A DNA stretch of 64,000 nt, from assembly GCA_002422685.1 (NCBI GenBank), contig DITC01000054.1, forward strand, positions 33,445 through 97,444, in the 5' to 3' direction. Source of the stretch: Thauera sp. UBA6194 (GTDB lineage: Bacteria > Pseudomonadota > Gammaproteobacteria > Burkholderiales > Rhodocyclaceae). A program made the position numbers and the translations under genes. Numbering within the stretch: position 1 is the first letter of the stretch; every line of letters starts with the position of its first letter. The notes beneath the pieces were generated by a model, which worked only from the letters and a program-made list of their open reading frames with translations, searched no databases and was not told where the DNA came from. Shown here one piece after another: positions 27,774-35,583 of this stretch.

Positions 27774-28258
27774 AGACCCTGCTTGCCCTCGTCTTCGCGG
27801 CCTGGACGAGCTTCGCGCTCGCCCAGGCGCCGGCGGCCGACCTGCCCAAGCCGGGCGAAAAAGACCTATGCCCGGTGTGCGGCATGCTCACTGCCAAATA
27901 CCCGAACTGGATCGCGACCATCGTCTACAAGGACGGGCACGCGCACTTCTTCGACGGCGCCAAGGACATGTTCAAGTTCTGGCACGACCCGGCCAAGTAC
28001 GTCGCCGGTCATAGCCGCGACCAGATCGAGCGCATCGCGGTGACCGAGTACTACGGTCTGCAATCCATCGACGCCAGGGCGGCGTACTACGTCGTCGGCT
28101 CGGACGTGCTCGGCCCCATGGGCCACGAGTTCGTCCCGCTCGAAACAGCAGAGGACGCCGCCGATTTCCTCAAGGAGCACAAGGGTGCGCGCATCCTGCG
28201 CTTCGACGAGGTCGGCGCCGAACTCCCCGTCATGCTCGATCAGGGGCGTTTCGAGTAA
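27770..28258 (+). CDS. NosL-family copper chaperone (third copy)
   Basis: 162 residues. Sec signal (about 1-19, ending ALAQ) and no lipobox, so soluble in the periplasm. CPVCGM (34-39) is the standard NosL motif, with HAHFFDGAKDMFKFW (from about 57) as the usual second metal-site segment and VVGSDVLGPMGHEFVPL as the typical later segment with Met and His. Of the three copies this is the most like canonical NosL. It is the last gene of the cluster, followed by a strong terminator. Confidence 0.9.
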   Translation: MKTLLALVFAAWTSFALAQAPAADLPKPGEKDLCPVCGMLTAKYPNWIATIVYKDGHAHFFDGAKDMFKFWHDPAKYVAGHSRDQIERIAVTEYYGLQSIDARAAYYVVGSDVLGPMGHEFVPLETAEDAADFLKEHKGARILRFDEVGAELPVMLDQGRFE

Positions 28259-28291
28259 GTCCCGACCGGGCACAAACCCGCCCGCTCGTTC

Positions 28292-28332
28292 AAGGCCGGC
28301 CGCGAACGCACTGTTCGCAGCCGGCCTTTTCT
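28292..28332 (+). terminator. Rho-independent terminator of the nos cluster
   Basis: AAGGCCGGC (28292-28300) pairs with GCCGGCCTT (28320-28328); an inner GCGAAC/GTTCGC stem (28302-28307 with 28313-28318) extends it, loop GCACT. TTTTCTTC follows on the plus strand. It ends the nos transcript and lies between the convergent third nosL gene and the minus-strand TlpA gene. Confidence 0.88.
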
Positions 28333-28833
28333 TCACTGGAGCAGACGCTGCGCCGCCTCATCCAGATCGGCCCGCCGCACCAGTCCCATCTTGCTACCCA
28401 CCGCTTTGCCGTCACGACCGATGTACACCGTAAACGGCAGGCCGGCCTGCTCGTTGCCCAGCGCCTTCATGAGCGGAATCCCATCCTTGCCCGCCACCGC
28501 CACCGGGTAGCGCATGTCGTAGGCCTTGGCGAAATCACGCACGGTATCGAGCTTGTCCGAGGCCTCGACCGAAACGCCGATCACCTCGATACCGCCTTCG
28601 CCCTGCGCTTCGCGCAAGTGCACGAGCTCGGGGATCTCCTCACGACACGGACCGCACCAGCGCGCCCAGAAGTTGACGATCAACGGGCGGCCCCGATACT
28701 GCTCCATGGCAAGCGTCTCGCCTTCCAGCCCGGTGAAGCTGGACGCGAAGAACGCCTCGGTATCGATGCCTTCCGCGGCATGCGCATGCATGACGAAGCC
28801 GAAGCCGAGCACGGCAACAAGCGTCCTGATCAT
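28333..28833 (-). CDS. TlpA/ResA-like thioredoxin, exported
   Basis: 166 residues with a leader (MIRTLVAVLGFGFVMHAHAA) and WCGPC active site (59-63), plus cis-Pro in GLPFTVYIG. Thiol-disulfide oxidoreductase of the periplasm, probably reducing apocytochrome c or metal-site cysteines. The ATG at 28833 follows AAGGA; an in-frame start at 28944 adds 37 residues without export logic. It is convergent with the nos cluster and is the second TlpA-like gene within 2 kb. Its link to nos is by location only. Confidence 0.85.
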   Translation of the reverse strand: MIRTLVAVLGFGFVMHAHAAEGIDTEAFFASSFTGLEGETLAMEQYRGRPLIVNFWARWCGPCREEIPELVHLREAQGEGGIEVIGVSVEASDKLDTVRDFAKAYDMRYPVAVAGKDGIPLMKALGNEQAGLPFTVYIGRDGKAVGSKMGLVRRADLDEAAQRLLQ

Positions 28834-28994
28834 TGCGACAGTTCCTTGAATGCGTTTGAAAGGCGGACAGGGATCGCCCCTGTCCGCAGTGAAAGCCGCA
28901 CGATTGTGCCAAGCATCGGAACTGACCGCATCGACGCGGATCAATTCCCCTGCATGCGAACCTGCCCCGGTCTCATCCGCTTACGCCGCGCGCA

Positions 28995-29023
28995 TTGCAA
29001 GCGCTACCTGCAGGGGGTAGCCT
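28995..29023 (+). promoter_or_regulatory. Possible sigma-70 promoter of the YqjD-like gene
   Basis: TTGCAA (28995-29000), 17-base spacer, TAGCCT (29018-29023). The -10 is weak. It lies about 50 bases before the ATG at 29072, in the otherwise featureless 238-base stretch 28834-29071. Confidence 0.3.
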
Positions 29024-29071
29024 GTATTTGGTTCGATTCAAGATTTTCAGCCACCCACCAGGAGATGACAC

Positions 29072-29383
29072 ATGAGCACGACCACCCACCCCTCCAAGGA
29101 CAAGCTCGTCGATGACCTGAAGTCGCTGATCTCGGACGCCGAAGATCTGCTCAAGCTCACCGCCGACCAGAAGGGCGAACAGCTGGGCGATCTGCGCACC
29201 CGCATGGGCCAGCGCGTGGCGGTTGCCAAGGAACGTCTGGCCGACGCCGAAGCTGCGCTCGTCGACTCCGGCAAGAAGGCCGTGCGCGTGACCGACGACT
29301 ACGTCCATGAGAACCCCTGGCAGTCGGTCGGCGTCGCGGCCGGCGTCGCCTTCCTGCTCGGCCTGCTGGTCAGCCGCCGCTGA
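29072..29383 (+). CDS. DUF883/YqjD-ElaB-like protein
   Basis: 103 residues. A helical, charged N-terminal part (KLVDDLKSLISDAEDLLKL) is followed by a Gly-rich membrane helix near the C terminus (SVGVAAGVAFLLGLLV) and a final RR. Proteins of this family tail-anchor to the inner membrane and can bind ribosomes, often induced in stationary phase. AGGAG precedes the ATG. First gene of a three-gene cassette with a YqjE-like and a YqjK-like protein. Confidence 0.85.
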   Translation: MSTTTHPSKDKLVDDLKSLISDAEDLLKLTADQKGEQLGDLRTRMGQRVAVAKERLADAEAALVDSGKKAVRVTDDYVHENPWQSVGVAAGVAFLLGLLVSRR

Positions 29384-29387
29384 TTCG

Positions 29388-29771
29388 ATGAGCACGGAAC
29401 CCAGGCCTCGCCTGGCCGACAGCCTGCACGGCATCGTCGATGCCGGGCTGCAGACGGCGCAAACGCGGCTGGAACTACTCGCCGTCGAGCTTCAGGAAGA
29501 AAAGCTCCGTCTCACCGGCCTCGCGCTCAACACGGTGCTGGCGGGGCTGTTGCTCGGCTTCGGCCTGGTGTTCCTGATGGTCTTCCTGACCGTGCTGTTC
29601 TGGGAAGAACACCGCCTGCTCGCGCTCGGCATCTCCACCGCGGTGTGCATCGGTGGCGGGCTGTTGGCGGCGAGCAACGCGGCGCGCGCCTTCCGCAGCG
29701 GCACGAAGCTTTTTTCCGCCAGCCTCGCCGAGCTCGCCCGCGATCGCGCGGCGCTGCGCAAGCCGGACTGA
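29388..29771 (+). CDS. YqjE/DUF1469-like membrane protein
   Basis: 127 residues with two adjacent membrane helices (about 43-66 and 70-95) after a helical start (GIVDAGLQTAQTRLELLAVELQEEK). This is the phage-holin-superfamily/YqjE pattern. It starts four bases after the YqjD-like stop. Function of the family is unclear; co-occurrence with YqjD suggests an envelope or stress role. Confidence 0.83.
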   Translation: MSTEPRPRLADSLHGIVDAGLQTAQTRLELLAVELQEEKLRLTGLALNTVLAGLLLGFGLVFLMVFLTVLFWEEHRLLALGISTAVCIGGGLLAASNAARAFRSGTKLFSASLAELARDRAALRKPD

Positions 29772-29787
29772 ACACGGCGGCACGCAC

Positions 29788-30189
29788 ATGGACGCTCGCC
29801 AGATCGATCTCGCGCTACGCAAGCAGAAGCTGCAGATGCGCGCCGGCGTCCAGCGCGGCGACATCGCGCGCCGTCTCGCCGGCATCGACGGCGCGCTCGA
29901 CCGCGTCGATTCGCTGCGCGACAACCTCGCCTGGGCCAAGGACAGGATCCCGGTACTGTCGGTCGCGCTGATCACCGTGCTCGCCCTCAAGCCGCGCACC
30001 ACGCTGCGCCTGGCAAAGCGCGGATGGATGGGCTGGCTGCTGGTGCGCCAGATGCGCGGCGGCCGCCTGTCGGCGTTGCTGCCGACCGCGATCCCGCTGC
30101 TGCGCGGCCTGCTCGCGGTCCTCAGGCGCCGGCTCGAGTCTTCGGAAGGATCAGGTTCAACAGCACCGCGACGACGCCGCACAGGCTGA
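29788..30189 (+). CDS. YqjK-like basic protein
   Basis: 133 residues, the third gene of the cassette. An N-terminal helix rich in Arg/Lys and Gln (QIDLALRKQKLQMRAGVQ), a hydrophobic stretch (VLSVALITVLAL) and a basic C-terminal half resemble YqjK-type proteins. Its last 68 bases overlap the 3' end of the uracil permease gene on the other strand, so the two transcripts would form an antisense pair. The last 20 residues (from about SSEGSG) read as low-complexity sequence forced by that overlap. Confidence 0.6.
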   Translation: MDARQIDLALRKQKLQMRAGVQRGDIARRLAGIDGALDRVDSLRDNLAWAKDRIPVLSVALITVLALKPRTTLRLAKRGWMGWLLVRQMRGGRLSALLPTAIPLLRGLLAVLRRRLESSEGSGSTAPRRRRTG

Positions 30190-31369
30190 CGCCCTGCAGG
30201 GTCATGCCGTCGAAGTTCAGCGCCAGCCCGCCGATCCCCATCACCAGCACCGAGGACACGATCACCAGGTTGCGCGGCTCTTCCAGGTCGACGCGCGCCT
30301 TGATCAGCGTGTTCAAGCCCACGCTCGCCACCGAGCCGAACATCAGCATCATGATGCCGCCCATCACCGGCACCGGAATAGACGCCAGCAGCGCGTTGAA
30401 CTTGCCGAAGAAGGCGAGGATGACCGCCAGCACCGCCGCCCAGGTCATGATCGCCGGGTTGTAGTTCCTGGTCAGCGTCACCGCGCCGGTGACTTCCGAA
30501 TAGGTGGTGATCGGGGGGCCGCCGATGAGGCCGGCGAACAGCACGCCGGCGCCATCGCCCGCCAGCGTGCGGTGCAGGCCAGGCTTCTCGGTGTAGTCCT
30601 TGCCGGTCACGCCACCGATCGCGAGCACGTCGCCGACGTGCTCGATCGCCGGCGCCAGCGCCACCGGCAGCATGAACAGGATGGCCGCGAGCTCGAAGCT
30701 CGGGGTGACGAACTGCGGCATCACGAACCACGGCGCCGCACCCACCGCGGCGAAATCCACCAGCCCGAACAGGATCGCCGCCACATAGCCGGCCGCCACC
30801 CCGCACAGGATCGGCACCAGCTTGAGGAAGCCGCGCGCGAACACCGCCACCAGCACCGTGGTGCCGAAAGCAATGCCCGCCACGGTGAGCGCTGTGGCGT
30901 AGGGCACGAGCTCGATCTTGCCGTCGCCGCTGCGCCCCATCGCCATGTTCACCCCCACCGCGGCGAGCGACAGGCCGATGATCATGATGATCGGCCCCAC
31001 CACCACCGGCGGCATGTAGCGATGCACGATGTCGGCGCCGTGCTTCCACACCAGGCCGGCGAAGGCGAAGTACATCAGCGACACGCAGGCGAGCGCCCCC
31101 ATGGTCGCGGGGATGCCCCAGGTCTGGATGCTGAAGATGATCGGCGCGATGAAGGCGAAGCTCGAGCCGAGGAAGATCGGCACCTGGCGCCCGGTGATGA
31201 GCTGGAACAGCAGCGTGCCGACACCTGCGCCGAGCAGCGCCAGCGCCGGGCTGAGCCCGGTGAGCAGCGGCACCAGCACCAGCGCGCCGAAGGCCACGAA
31301 CAGGATCTGGGCGCCGGAGATCGCCTGCCGCCACAGCGGCTCGGGTGACTGGATGGGAATTTCACGCAT
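30122..31369 (-). CDS. uraA: Uracil permease
   Basis: 415 residues, NCS2/UraA family with about 14 hydrophobic segments. Motifs: QILFVAFGALVLVPLLTG at the start, GSSFAFIAP, PAIEHVGDVLAIGG (substrate-site Glu) and GGPPITTYSEVTGAVTLTR. Imports uracil with protons. Downstream of upp on the same strand, 105 bases apart, forming a salvage unit. The 3' end overlaps the YqjK-like gene on the other strand. Confidence 0.93.
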   Translation of the reverse strand: MREIPIQSPEPLWRQAISGAQILFVAFGALVLVPLLTGLSPALALLGAGVGTLLFQLITGRQVPIFLGSSFAFIAPIIFSIQTWGIPATMGALACVSLMYFAFAGLVWKHGADIVHRYMPPVVVGPIIMIIGLSLAAVGVNMAMGRSGDGKIELVPYATALTVAGIAFGTTVLVAVFARGFLKLVPILCGVAAGYVAAILFGLVDFAAVGAAPWFVMPQFVTPSFELAAILFMLPVALAPAIEHVGDVLAIGGVTGKDYTEKPGLHRTLAGDGAGVLFAGLIGGPPITTYSEVTGAVTLTRNYNPAIMTWAAVLAVILAFFGKFNALLASIPVPVMGGIMMLMFGSVASVGLNTLIKARVDLEEPRNLVIVSSVLVMGIGGLALNFDGMTLQGVSLCGVVAVLLNLILPKTRAGA

Positions 31370-31474
31370 GAGGGTTCTCCGCCGGTCAGCTGCGGCGCGG
31401 ACGCCGCGCAGCCGGCATGCTTGTCGTTATGGATGAAGCCATGATGACGGACGCCAGCGCGCCGCCGCCGGGAA

Positions 31475-32107
31475 TCAGTTGTGCCGGGTGCCGAAGATCT
31501 TGTCGCCGGCGTCGCCCAGGCCCGGGATGATGTAGCCGTGCTCGTTGAGGTGGCTGTCGATGCTGGCGGTGAAGATATCGACGTCGGGGTGCTTGTCGTT
31601 CATCAGCGCAATGCCCTCGGGCGCGGCCACCAGCACCAGCGCACGCACATGGGCGCAGCCCTTGCGCTTCAACATGTCCACCGTGGCGACCATGGAGCCG
31701 CCGGTGGCGAGCATGGGGTCGATGATCAGCGCCATGCGCTCGTTCAGCTGACCGACGAACTTCTCGAAGTAGGGCGCGGGCTGCAGGGTTTCCTCGTTGC
31801 GCGCGATGCCGACCACGCTCACCTTGGCGCTCGGCACCATGTCGAGCACGCCGTCGAGCATGCCGATACCGGCACGCAGGATCGGCACCACGGTGACCTT
31901 CTTGCCCTTGATCCGCTCGATCTCGACCGGCCCCGCCCAGCCCTGGATCTCGACCGTCTCGAGCGGGAAGTCCTTGCACGCCTCATAGGCCAGCAGGCGG
32001 GCGATCTCGGCGGTGAGTTCGCGGAATTTCTTGGTGCTGATATCGCCCTCGCGCATCAGGCCGATCTTGTGGCGGACGAGCGGGTGGCGGATTTCATGGA
32101 TGGGCAT
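31475..32107 (-). CDS. upp: Uracil phosphoribosyltransferase
   Basis: 210 residues, normal length. Makes UMP from uracil and PRPP. PRPP site [13 protein letters not shown] and the uracil-binding C-terminal [15 protein letters not shown] are intact. ATG 32107 agrees with the conserved start [14 protein letters not shown]; the upstream in-frame extension has no family match. With uraA downstream it converts imported uracil into nucleotide. The divergent partner is hpt, so purine and pyrimidine base salvage start from one intergenic region. Confidence 0.95.
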   Translation of the reverse strand: MPIHEIRHPLVRHKIGLMREGDISTKKFRELTAEIARLLAYEACKDFPLETVEIQGWAGPVEIERIKGKKVTVVPILRAGIGMLDGVLDMVPSAKVSVVGIARNEETLQPAPYFEKFVGQLNERMALIIDPMLATGGSMVATVDMLKRKGCAHVRALVLVAAPEGIALMNDKHPDVDIFTASIDSHLNEHGYIIPGLGDAGDKIFGTRHN

Positions 32108-32255
32108 GGCGGTTTCCGGGCGGCGGGACGAAGACCCGCATCTTTTACCGCGCCGCCGGCCCGCGCACAAGCGCACAAACCACAGCATGCGGCATCGCAG
32201 CATCACGACGCCCCCGAACACGCCACCGGGACCGGCGCCGCCACCTGTTCGGCGC

Positions 32256-32261
32256 TAGAAT
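32256..32261 (+). promoter_or_regulatory. Possible -10 element (TAGAAT) of hpt
   Basis: TAGAAT, preceded by GCGC, lies 45 bases before the hpt start. No clear -35. Same hexamer as at 323 and 49566. Confidence 0.3.
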
Positions 32262-32306
32262 GTTGCGTCCGAAAACGCACCGGGCACGCGCCCGCAGCTC
32301 ATCGAC

Positions 32307-32864
32307 ATGTCCCTGAATCTGGAAGAAATCAAGCGCGCCCGCGAAGAGGCCGACTGCCTCGCCGACGCCGCCACCGTGGAGGCCGCGCTCGACCGCATGG
32401 CGGCCGAGATCACCGCCCGCCTCGCCGACGCCAACCCGCTCGTCTATGCGGTGATGAACGGTGGCCTCATTCTCGCCGGCCGCATCCTGCCGCGCCTGCC
32501 CTTCCCGCTCGAGGTGGCCTATCTGCACGCCAGCCGCTACGGCCACGCGCTGCAAGGCACGCTGCTCGACTGGCGGGTGCGCCCCACGCAGGACCTGCGC
32601 GGGCGCACGGTGCTCGTGCTCGACGACATCCTCGACGAAGGCCACACCCTCAAGGCCATCATCGAACACCTCCGGGAAGAGGGCGCCGCCGAGGTGCTGT
32701 CCGCGGTGCTGGTGCACAAGCTGCACGAGCGCAAGGCCAGCCCGGGCATGCGCGCCGACTTCTCCGGCCTCGACATCGCCGACCGCTTCCTGTTCGGCTG
32801 CGGAATGGATTACAAGGGTTATTGGCGCAACGCGCCCGGCATCTACGCCGTCAAGGGCCTCTGA
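32307..32864 (+). CDS. hpt: Hypoxanthine-guanine phosphoribosyltransferase
   Basis: 185 residues. Converts hypoxanthine or guanine to IMP or GMP. The PRPP motif VLVLDDILDEGHT is present, as are the N-terminal AVMNGGLILAGRIL segment and the late FLFGCGMDYKGYWRN loop. Slightly longer than E. coli Hpt at the start. Followed after 17 bases by the DUF1840 gene, probably the same transcript. Confidence 0.9.
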   Translation: MSLNLEEIKRAREEADCLADAATVEAALDRMAAEITARLADANPLVYAVMNGGLILAGRILPRLPFPLEVAYLHASRYGHALQGTLLDWRVRPTQDLRGRTVLVLDDILDEGHTLKAIIEHLREEGAAEVLSAVLVHKLHERKASPGMRADFSGLDIADRFLFGCGMDYKGYWRNAPGIYAVKGL

Positions 32865-32881
32865 GCCCAAAGGAGAACGAC

Positions 32882-33229
32882 ATGCTGGTCACTTTCAAAT
32901 CCCACGCCAGCGCCGACGTGATCATGTTCGGCGACGCGGCCAAGACGCTCATCAAGATCGTTGGCAAGGACCCGCTCGGCGCCCAGGGCATCATCACCGC
33001 CCAGCAGCTGCCCGACGCGATCGCCCGCCTCAAGGCCGCAATCGAGGAGGACCGCGCCCGCCAGGCCGAACTCGAGCGCCAGCGCAGTCAGGACGACGAG
33101 GAAGCCGCCAAGGAAGCCGGCCAGAGCGGCATGGCCGCGCCGGTCGGCCTCGCCCAGCGCGCCTGGCCCTTCCTCAACATGCTCGAAGAGTCGCTGCGCG
33201 AGGAAACCCCGGTGGTGTGGGGCGTCTGA
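32882..33229 (+). CDS. DUF1840 protein
   Basis: 115 residues, cytosolic. Pattern MLVTFKSHASADVIMFGDAA at the start, a charged helix in the middle (RARQAELERQRSQDDEEAA) and QRAWPFLNMLEESLREETPVVWG at the end, all typical of the betaproteobacterial DUF1840 family. Function unknown. AAAGGAG precedes the ATG. It ends convergently with the lldD-like gene ten bases away. Confidence 0.88.
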   Translation: MLVTFKSHASADVIMFGDAAKTLIKIVGKDPLGAQGIITAQQLPDAIARLKAAIEEDRARQAELERQRSQDDEEAAKEAGQSGMAAPVGLAQRAWPFLNMLEESLREETPVVWGV

Positions 33230-33239
33230 GCGCTTCACC

Positions 33240-34415
33240 TCAGCTGCGACCGACGAAGCGCGCGTCCACCGCGCGCATCTGCGCGCAGCCGATCAGGCCC
33301 AGCGTGCGCTCCATCTCGCTGCGCAGGATCTCGAGCGCACGTGCCGCACCCGCGGCCCCCGCCGCGGCGAGCCCGTAGAGCGTCGCCCGCCCCGCCATCG
33401 CCGCATCCGCGCCGAGCGCGCGCGCCTTGACGAAATCGCTGCCGCGCCGAAAGCCGCTGTCCACGATCACCGTCATCTCCGCCCCCACCGCCTGACGCAC
33501 CGCCGCCAAAGTTTCGATCGGCGCCGGCGCGCCGTCGAGCTGACGGCCGCCATGATTGCTGACCACGACGCCGTCGGCCCCGGCCTCGCGCGCACGCACG
33601 GCGTCCTCGGGCAGCAGCACGCCTTTGACCAGCAGCTTGCGCGGCCACAGCGCGCGCAGCCAGCGCACATCGTCCCAGGTGAGCGAGGTATCCATCTGTG
33701 CGGCGAGGAAGGCGGCGGCATTCTTCGCGCTGTCCATGCCCGGCGGCAGGAAGTCGCCCAGATTGCGAAAGCGCGGCATGCCGTGCGGCACGAGCACGTC
33801 CCACACCCAGGCCGGGTGCAGGGCTACATCGAACACATTGCGCCAGGTGAGCTTCATCGGCGCGCGGTAGTTGCGCCGGTCCCACTCGCGGTTGCCGAAC
33901 ACCGAGGCGTCGGTGGTGAGCACGATCGCCTCGCAACCCGCCTGCTCGGCACGCCGCACCACCGCGGCCAGGTTGTCGCGGTCCTTGAAGGGGTAGATCT
34001 GCATCCAGTGGCGCACGCCGATGTCGGCGATGTCCTCGAGCGCCACCGTAGACACCATGCTCTGGCAAAAGGGGATGCCGGCCGCACGCGCCGCCTCGGC
34101 CAGCACGCGGTCGCCCGCGTGCGTCAGCAGGCCATTGAAGCCGGTCGGCGCGATGACCGCGGGCAGTGCGATGTCCACGTCGAACAAGGGCACATCGAGC
34201 CTGCGCTGCGAGACATCGACCAGGGTGCGGGGCAGCAGCAAGGCCTCGTCGAGCGCGCTGCGATTGCGCGCGAGCGTGCGCTCGTCATCGGCGCCGCCCT
34301 CCAGGTATTCGAGGCAGAAGTTCGGTAGCCGCCGCGCGGCCATGGCACGTAGCTCGGCGATACTCTGCGCGCGCGCCGGATTGCGGCCGCAGTACAGCTT
34401 GCGTCTGGGAAGCAC
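33240..34415 (-). CDS. FMN-dependent 2-hydroxyacid dehydrogenase (LldD family)
   Basis: 391 residues. Oxidises an L-2-hydroxyacid such as L-lactate. Typical features: CLEYLEGGADDE near the start, PVAPTGF-type AVIAPTGFNGL, the ALSxxS-equivalent CQSMVSTVALEDIA, LTTDASVFGNREWDRRN, KGVLLPEDA, and the catalytic His in SNHGGRQLDG, then IVDSGFRRGSD and a Gly-rich FMN-phosphate segment. It could be LldD or a related mandelate or glycolate type enzyme; L-lactate is most likely but unproven. Monocistronic, convergent with DUF1840. Confidence 0.87.
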   Translation of the reverse strand: MLPRRKLYCGRNPARAQSIAELRAMAARRLPNFCLEYLEGGADDERTLARNRSALDEALLLPRTLVDVSQRRLDVPLFDVDIALPAVIAPTGFNGLLTHAGDRVLAEAARAAGIPFCQSMVSTVALEDIADIGVRHWMQIYPFKDRDNLAAVVRRAEQAGCEAIVLTTDASVFGNREWDRRNYRAPMKLTWRNVFDVALHPAWVWDVLVPHGMPRFRNLGDFLPPGMDSAKNAAAFLAAQMDTSLTWDDVRWLRALWPRKLLVKGVLLPEDAVRAREAGADGVVVSNHGGRQLDGAPAPIETLAAVRQAVGAEMTVIVDSGFRRGSDFVKARALGADAAMAGRATLYGLAAAGAAGAARALEILRSEMERTLGLIGCAQMRAVDARFVGRS

Positions 34416-34575
34416 GGATCAAGCCCGAAAGTGGATGAGCAATGGGCAAATTGTAACCCCGGCGTGGCATGCTGCCCGCGCGGCAACAGGCCCGTAGGCA
34501 TGGCGCCCGAATCCGTCGCGACGTACACTTCAGCCGTAATCGAAGCCCTAATCGAACCCGAACGAGGACTGCCGC

Positions 34576-34986
34576 ATGGCTGGCCGCAAGAAGAACCTGC
34601 CGCTCGTCTATTCCTGCTCGGGCTGCTCCAGCGCCGCGCAGATGGCCAATCACGTCGCCCTGCGTCTGGACCACGAAGGCGAAGCCGAGATGTCGTGCAT
34701 CGCCGGCGTCGGCGGCAACGTCCCGGCGCTGGTGAAGATCGCGCGCTCGGGCCGTCCCATTCTGGCGCTGGACGGTTGCGCGCTCGAATGCACCCGCAGC
34801 AGTTTGGCCGAGCGTGGCGTACAGCCCTCGGCCCACCTGCTGCTCAACGAGCAGGGCGTCAAGAAGCGCTACGCGAGCGACTTCGATCCCGAACAGGCCG
34901 AGGCCGTCTTCATCGAAGCGCGCGCAAAGGTGCGCACGCTGCGCGCCCACATCAGCCCGGCGCCACCGGCTGCGCGCAAGGACTGA
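34576..34986 (+). CDS. DGC-domain putative zinc-binding protein
   Basis: 136 residues. Cys motifs: SCSGCSS at the start (CxxC), an MSCIAGVGG segment, and LDGCALECTR, the Asp-Gly-Cys that names the family. Such proteins are predicted to bind a metal, most often zinc, and their role is unknown. Upstream 160 bases hold no clear promoter. trxC follows after 99 bases in the same direction, which hints at thiol or metal homeostasis. Confidence 0.85.
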   Translation: MAGRKKNLPLVYSCSGCSSAAQMANHVALRLDHEGEAEMSCIAGVGGNVPALVKIARSGRPILALDGCALECTRSSLAERGVQPSAHLLLNEQGVKKRYASDFDPEQAEAVFIEARAKVRTLRAHISPAPPAARKD

Positions 34987-35085
34987 CGCATCGCGCGCGA
35001 CCAGACTGCGCGCCCCGTGCGCACGGCGCTTGAATCTCGCCGCTCCGGCCCTATATGAGCGCTTCCTGATCCTCTGGAGCCCCAC

Positions 35086-35523
35086 ATGTCCGACGCCCTG
35101 CACCTGGTCTGCCCGCACTGCAACGCGGTCAATCGTGTCCCCGCTGCCCGCCTGGGCGACGCACCCACCTGCGGCCAGTGCAAGCAGCCGCTGTTCGTCG
35201 GCCAGCCGCTCGAGCTCGACGCGGCCAGCTTCGACCGCCACATCGGCCGCAGCGACATCCCGGTGCTGGTCGATTTCTGGGCGCCGTGGTGCGGCCCCTG
35301 CCGCATGATGGCGCCTGCCTTCGCGCAGGCCGCAGGCATGCTCGAGCCACAGTTCCGCCTCGCCAAGCTCGACACCGAGGCCAACCAGGCCATCGCGGCG
35401 CGCTTCGGCATCCGCAGCATTCCCACGCTCGCGCTGTTCCGCGGGGGCCGCGAGCTCGCGCGCCAGGCCGGCGCCATGGCAGCGGCCGACATCGTGCGCT
35501 GGGCGCGCTCGCACGCGAACTGA
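35086..35523 (+). CDS. trxC: Thioredoxin 2 (TrxC)
   Basis: 145 residues. An N-terminal zinc ribbon (CPHCNAVNR and CGQCKQP) is followed by a thioredoxin fold with WCGPC in VDFWAPWCGPCRMMAP and cis-Pro in IRSIPTLALF. This is the TrxC type: a cytosolic disulfide reductase with an added zinc finger, often induced by oxidative stress. Convergent with feoB, with a GC-rich hairpin between them. Confidence 0.94.
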   Translation: MSDALHLVCPHCNAVNRVPAARLGDAPTCGQCKQPLFVGQPLELDAASFDRHIGRSDIPVLVDFWAPWCGPCRMMAPAFAQAAGMLEPQFRLAKLDTEANQAIAARFGIRSIPTLALFRGGRELARQAGAMAAADIVRWARSHAN

Positions 35524-35544
35524 GCTTCACCGTACCTGCTGACC

Positions 35545-35581
35545 GGCCGGGTTCCTCGACCCGGCCCGCATCGGGGCTACC
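35545..35581. terminator. Hairpin plus REP-like end between trxC and feoB
   Basis: GGCCGGGT (35545-35552) pairs with ACCCGGCC (35559-35566), loop TCCTCG. No U run follows on either strand. Immediately after comes CATCGGGGCTACC (35569-35581), shared with the element at 4277-4350. It may serve both convergent transcripts as a 3' boundary. Confidence 0.5.
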
Positions 35582-35583
35582 GC

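Noticed and set aside
29028..29041. FNR-like TTGGTTCGATTCAA before the YqjD-like gene
   Set aside because: Two mismatches to the consensus and no -10 at the needed distance.
31386..31442. 18-codon ORF before uraA on the minus strand
   Set aside because: Too short to support, with a GC hairpin inside; no attenuator pattern.
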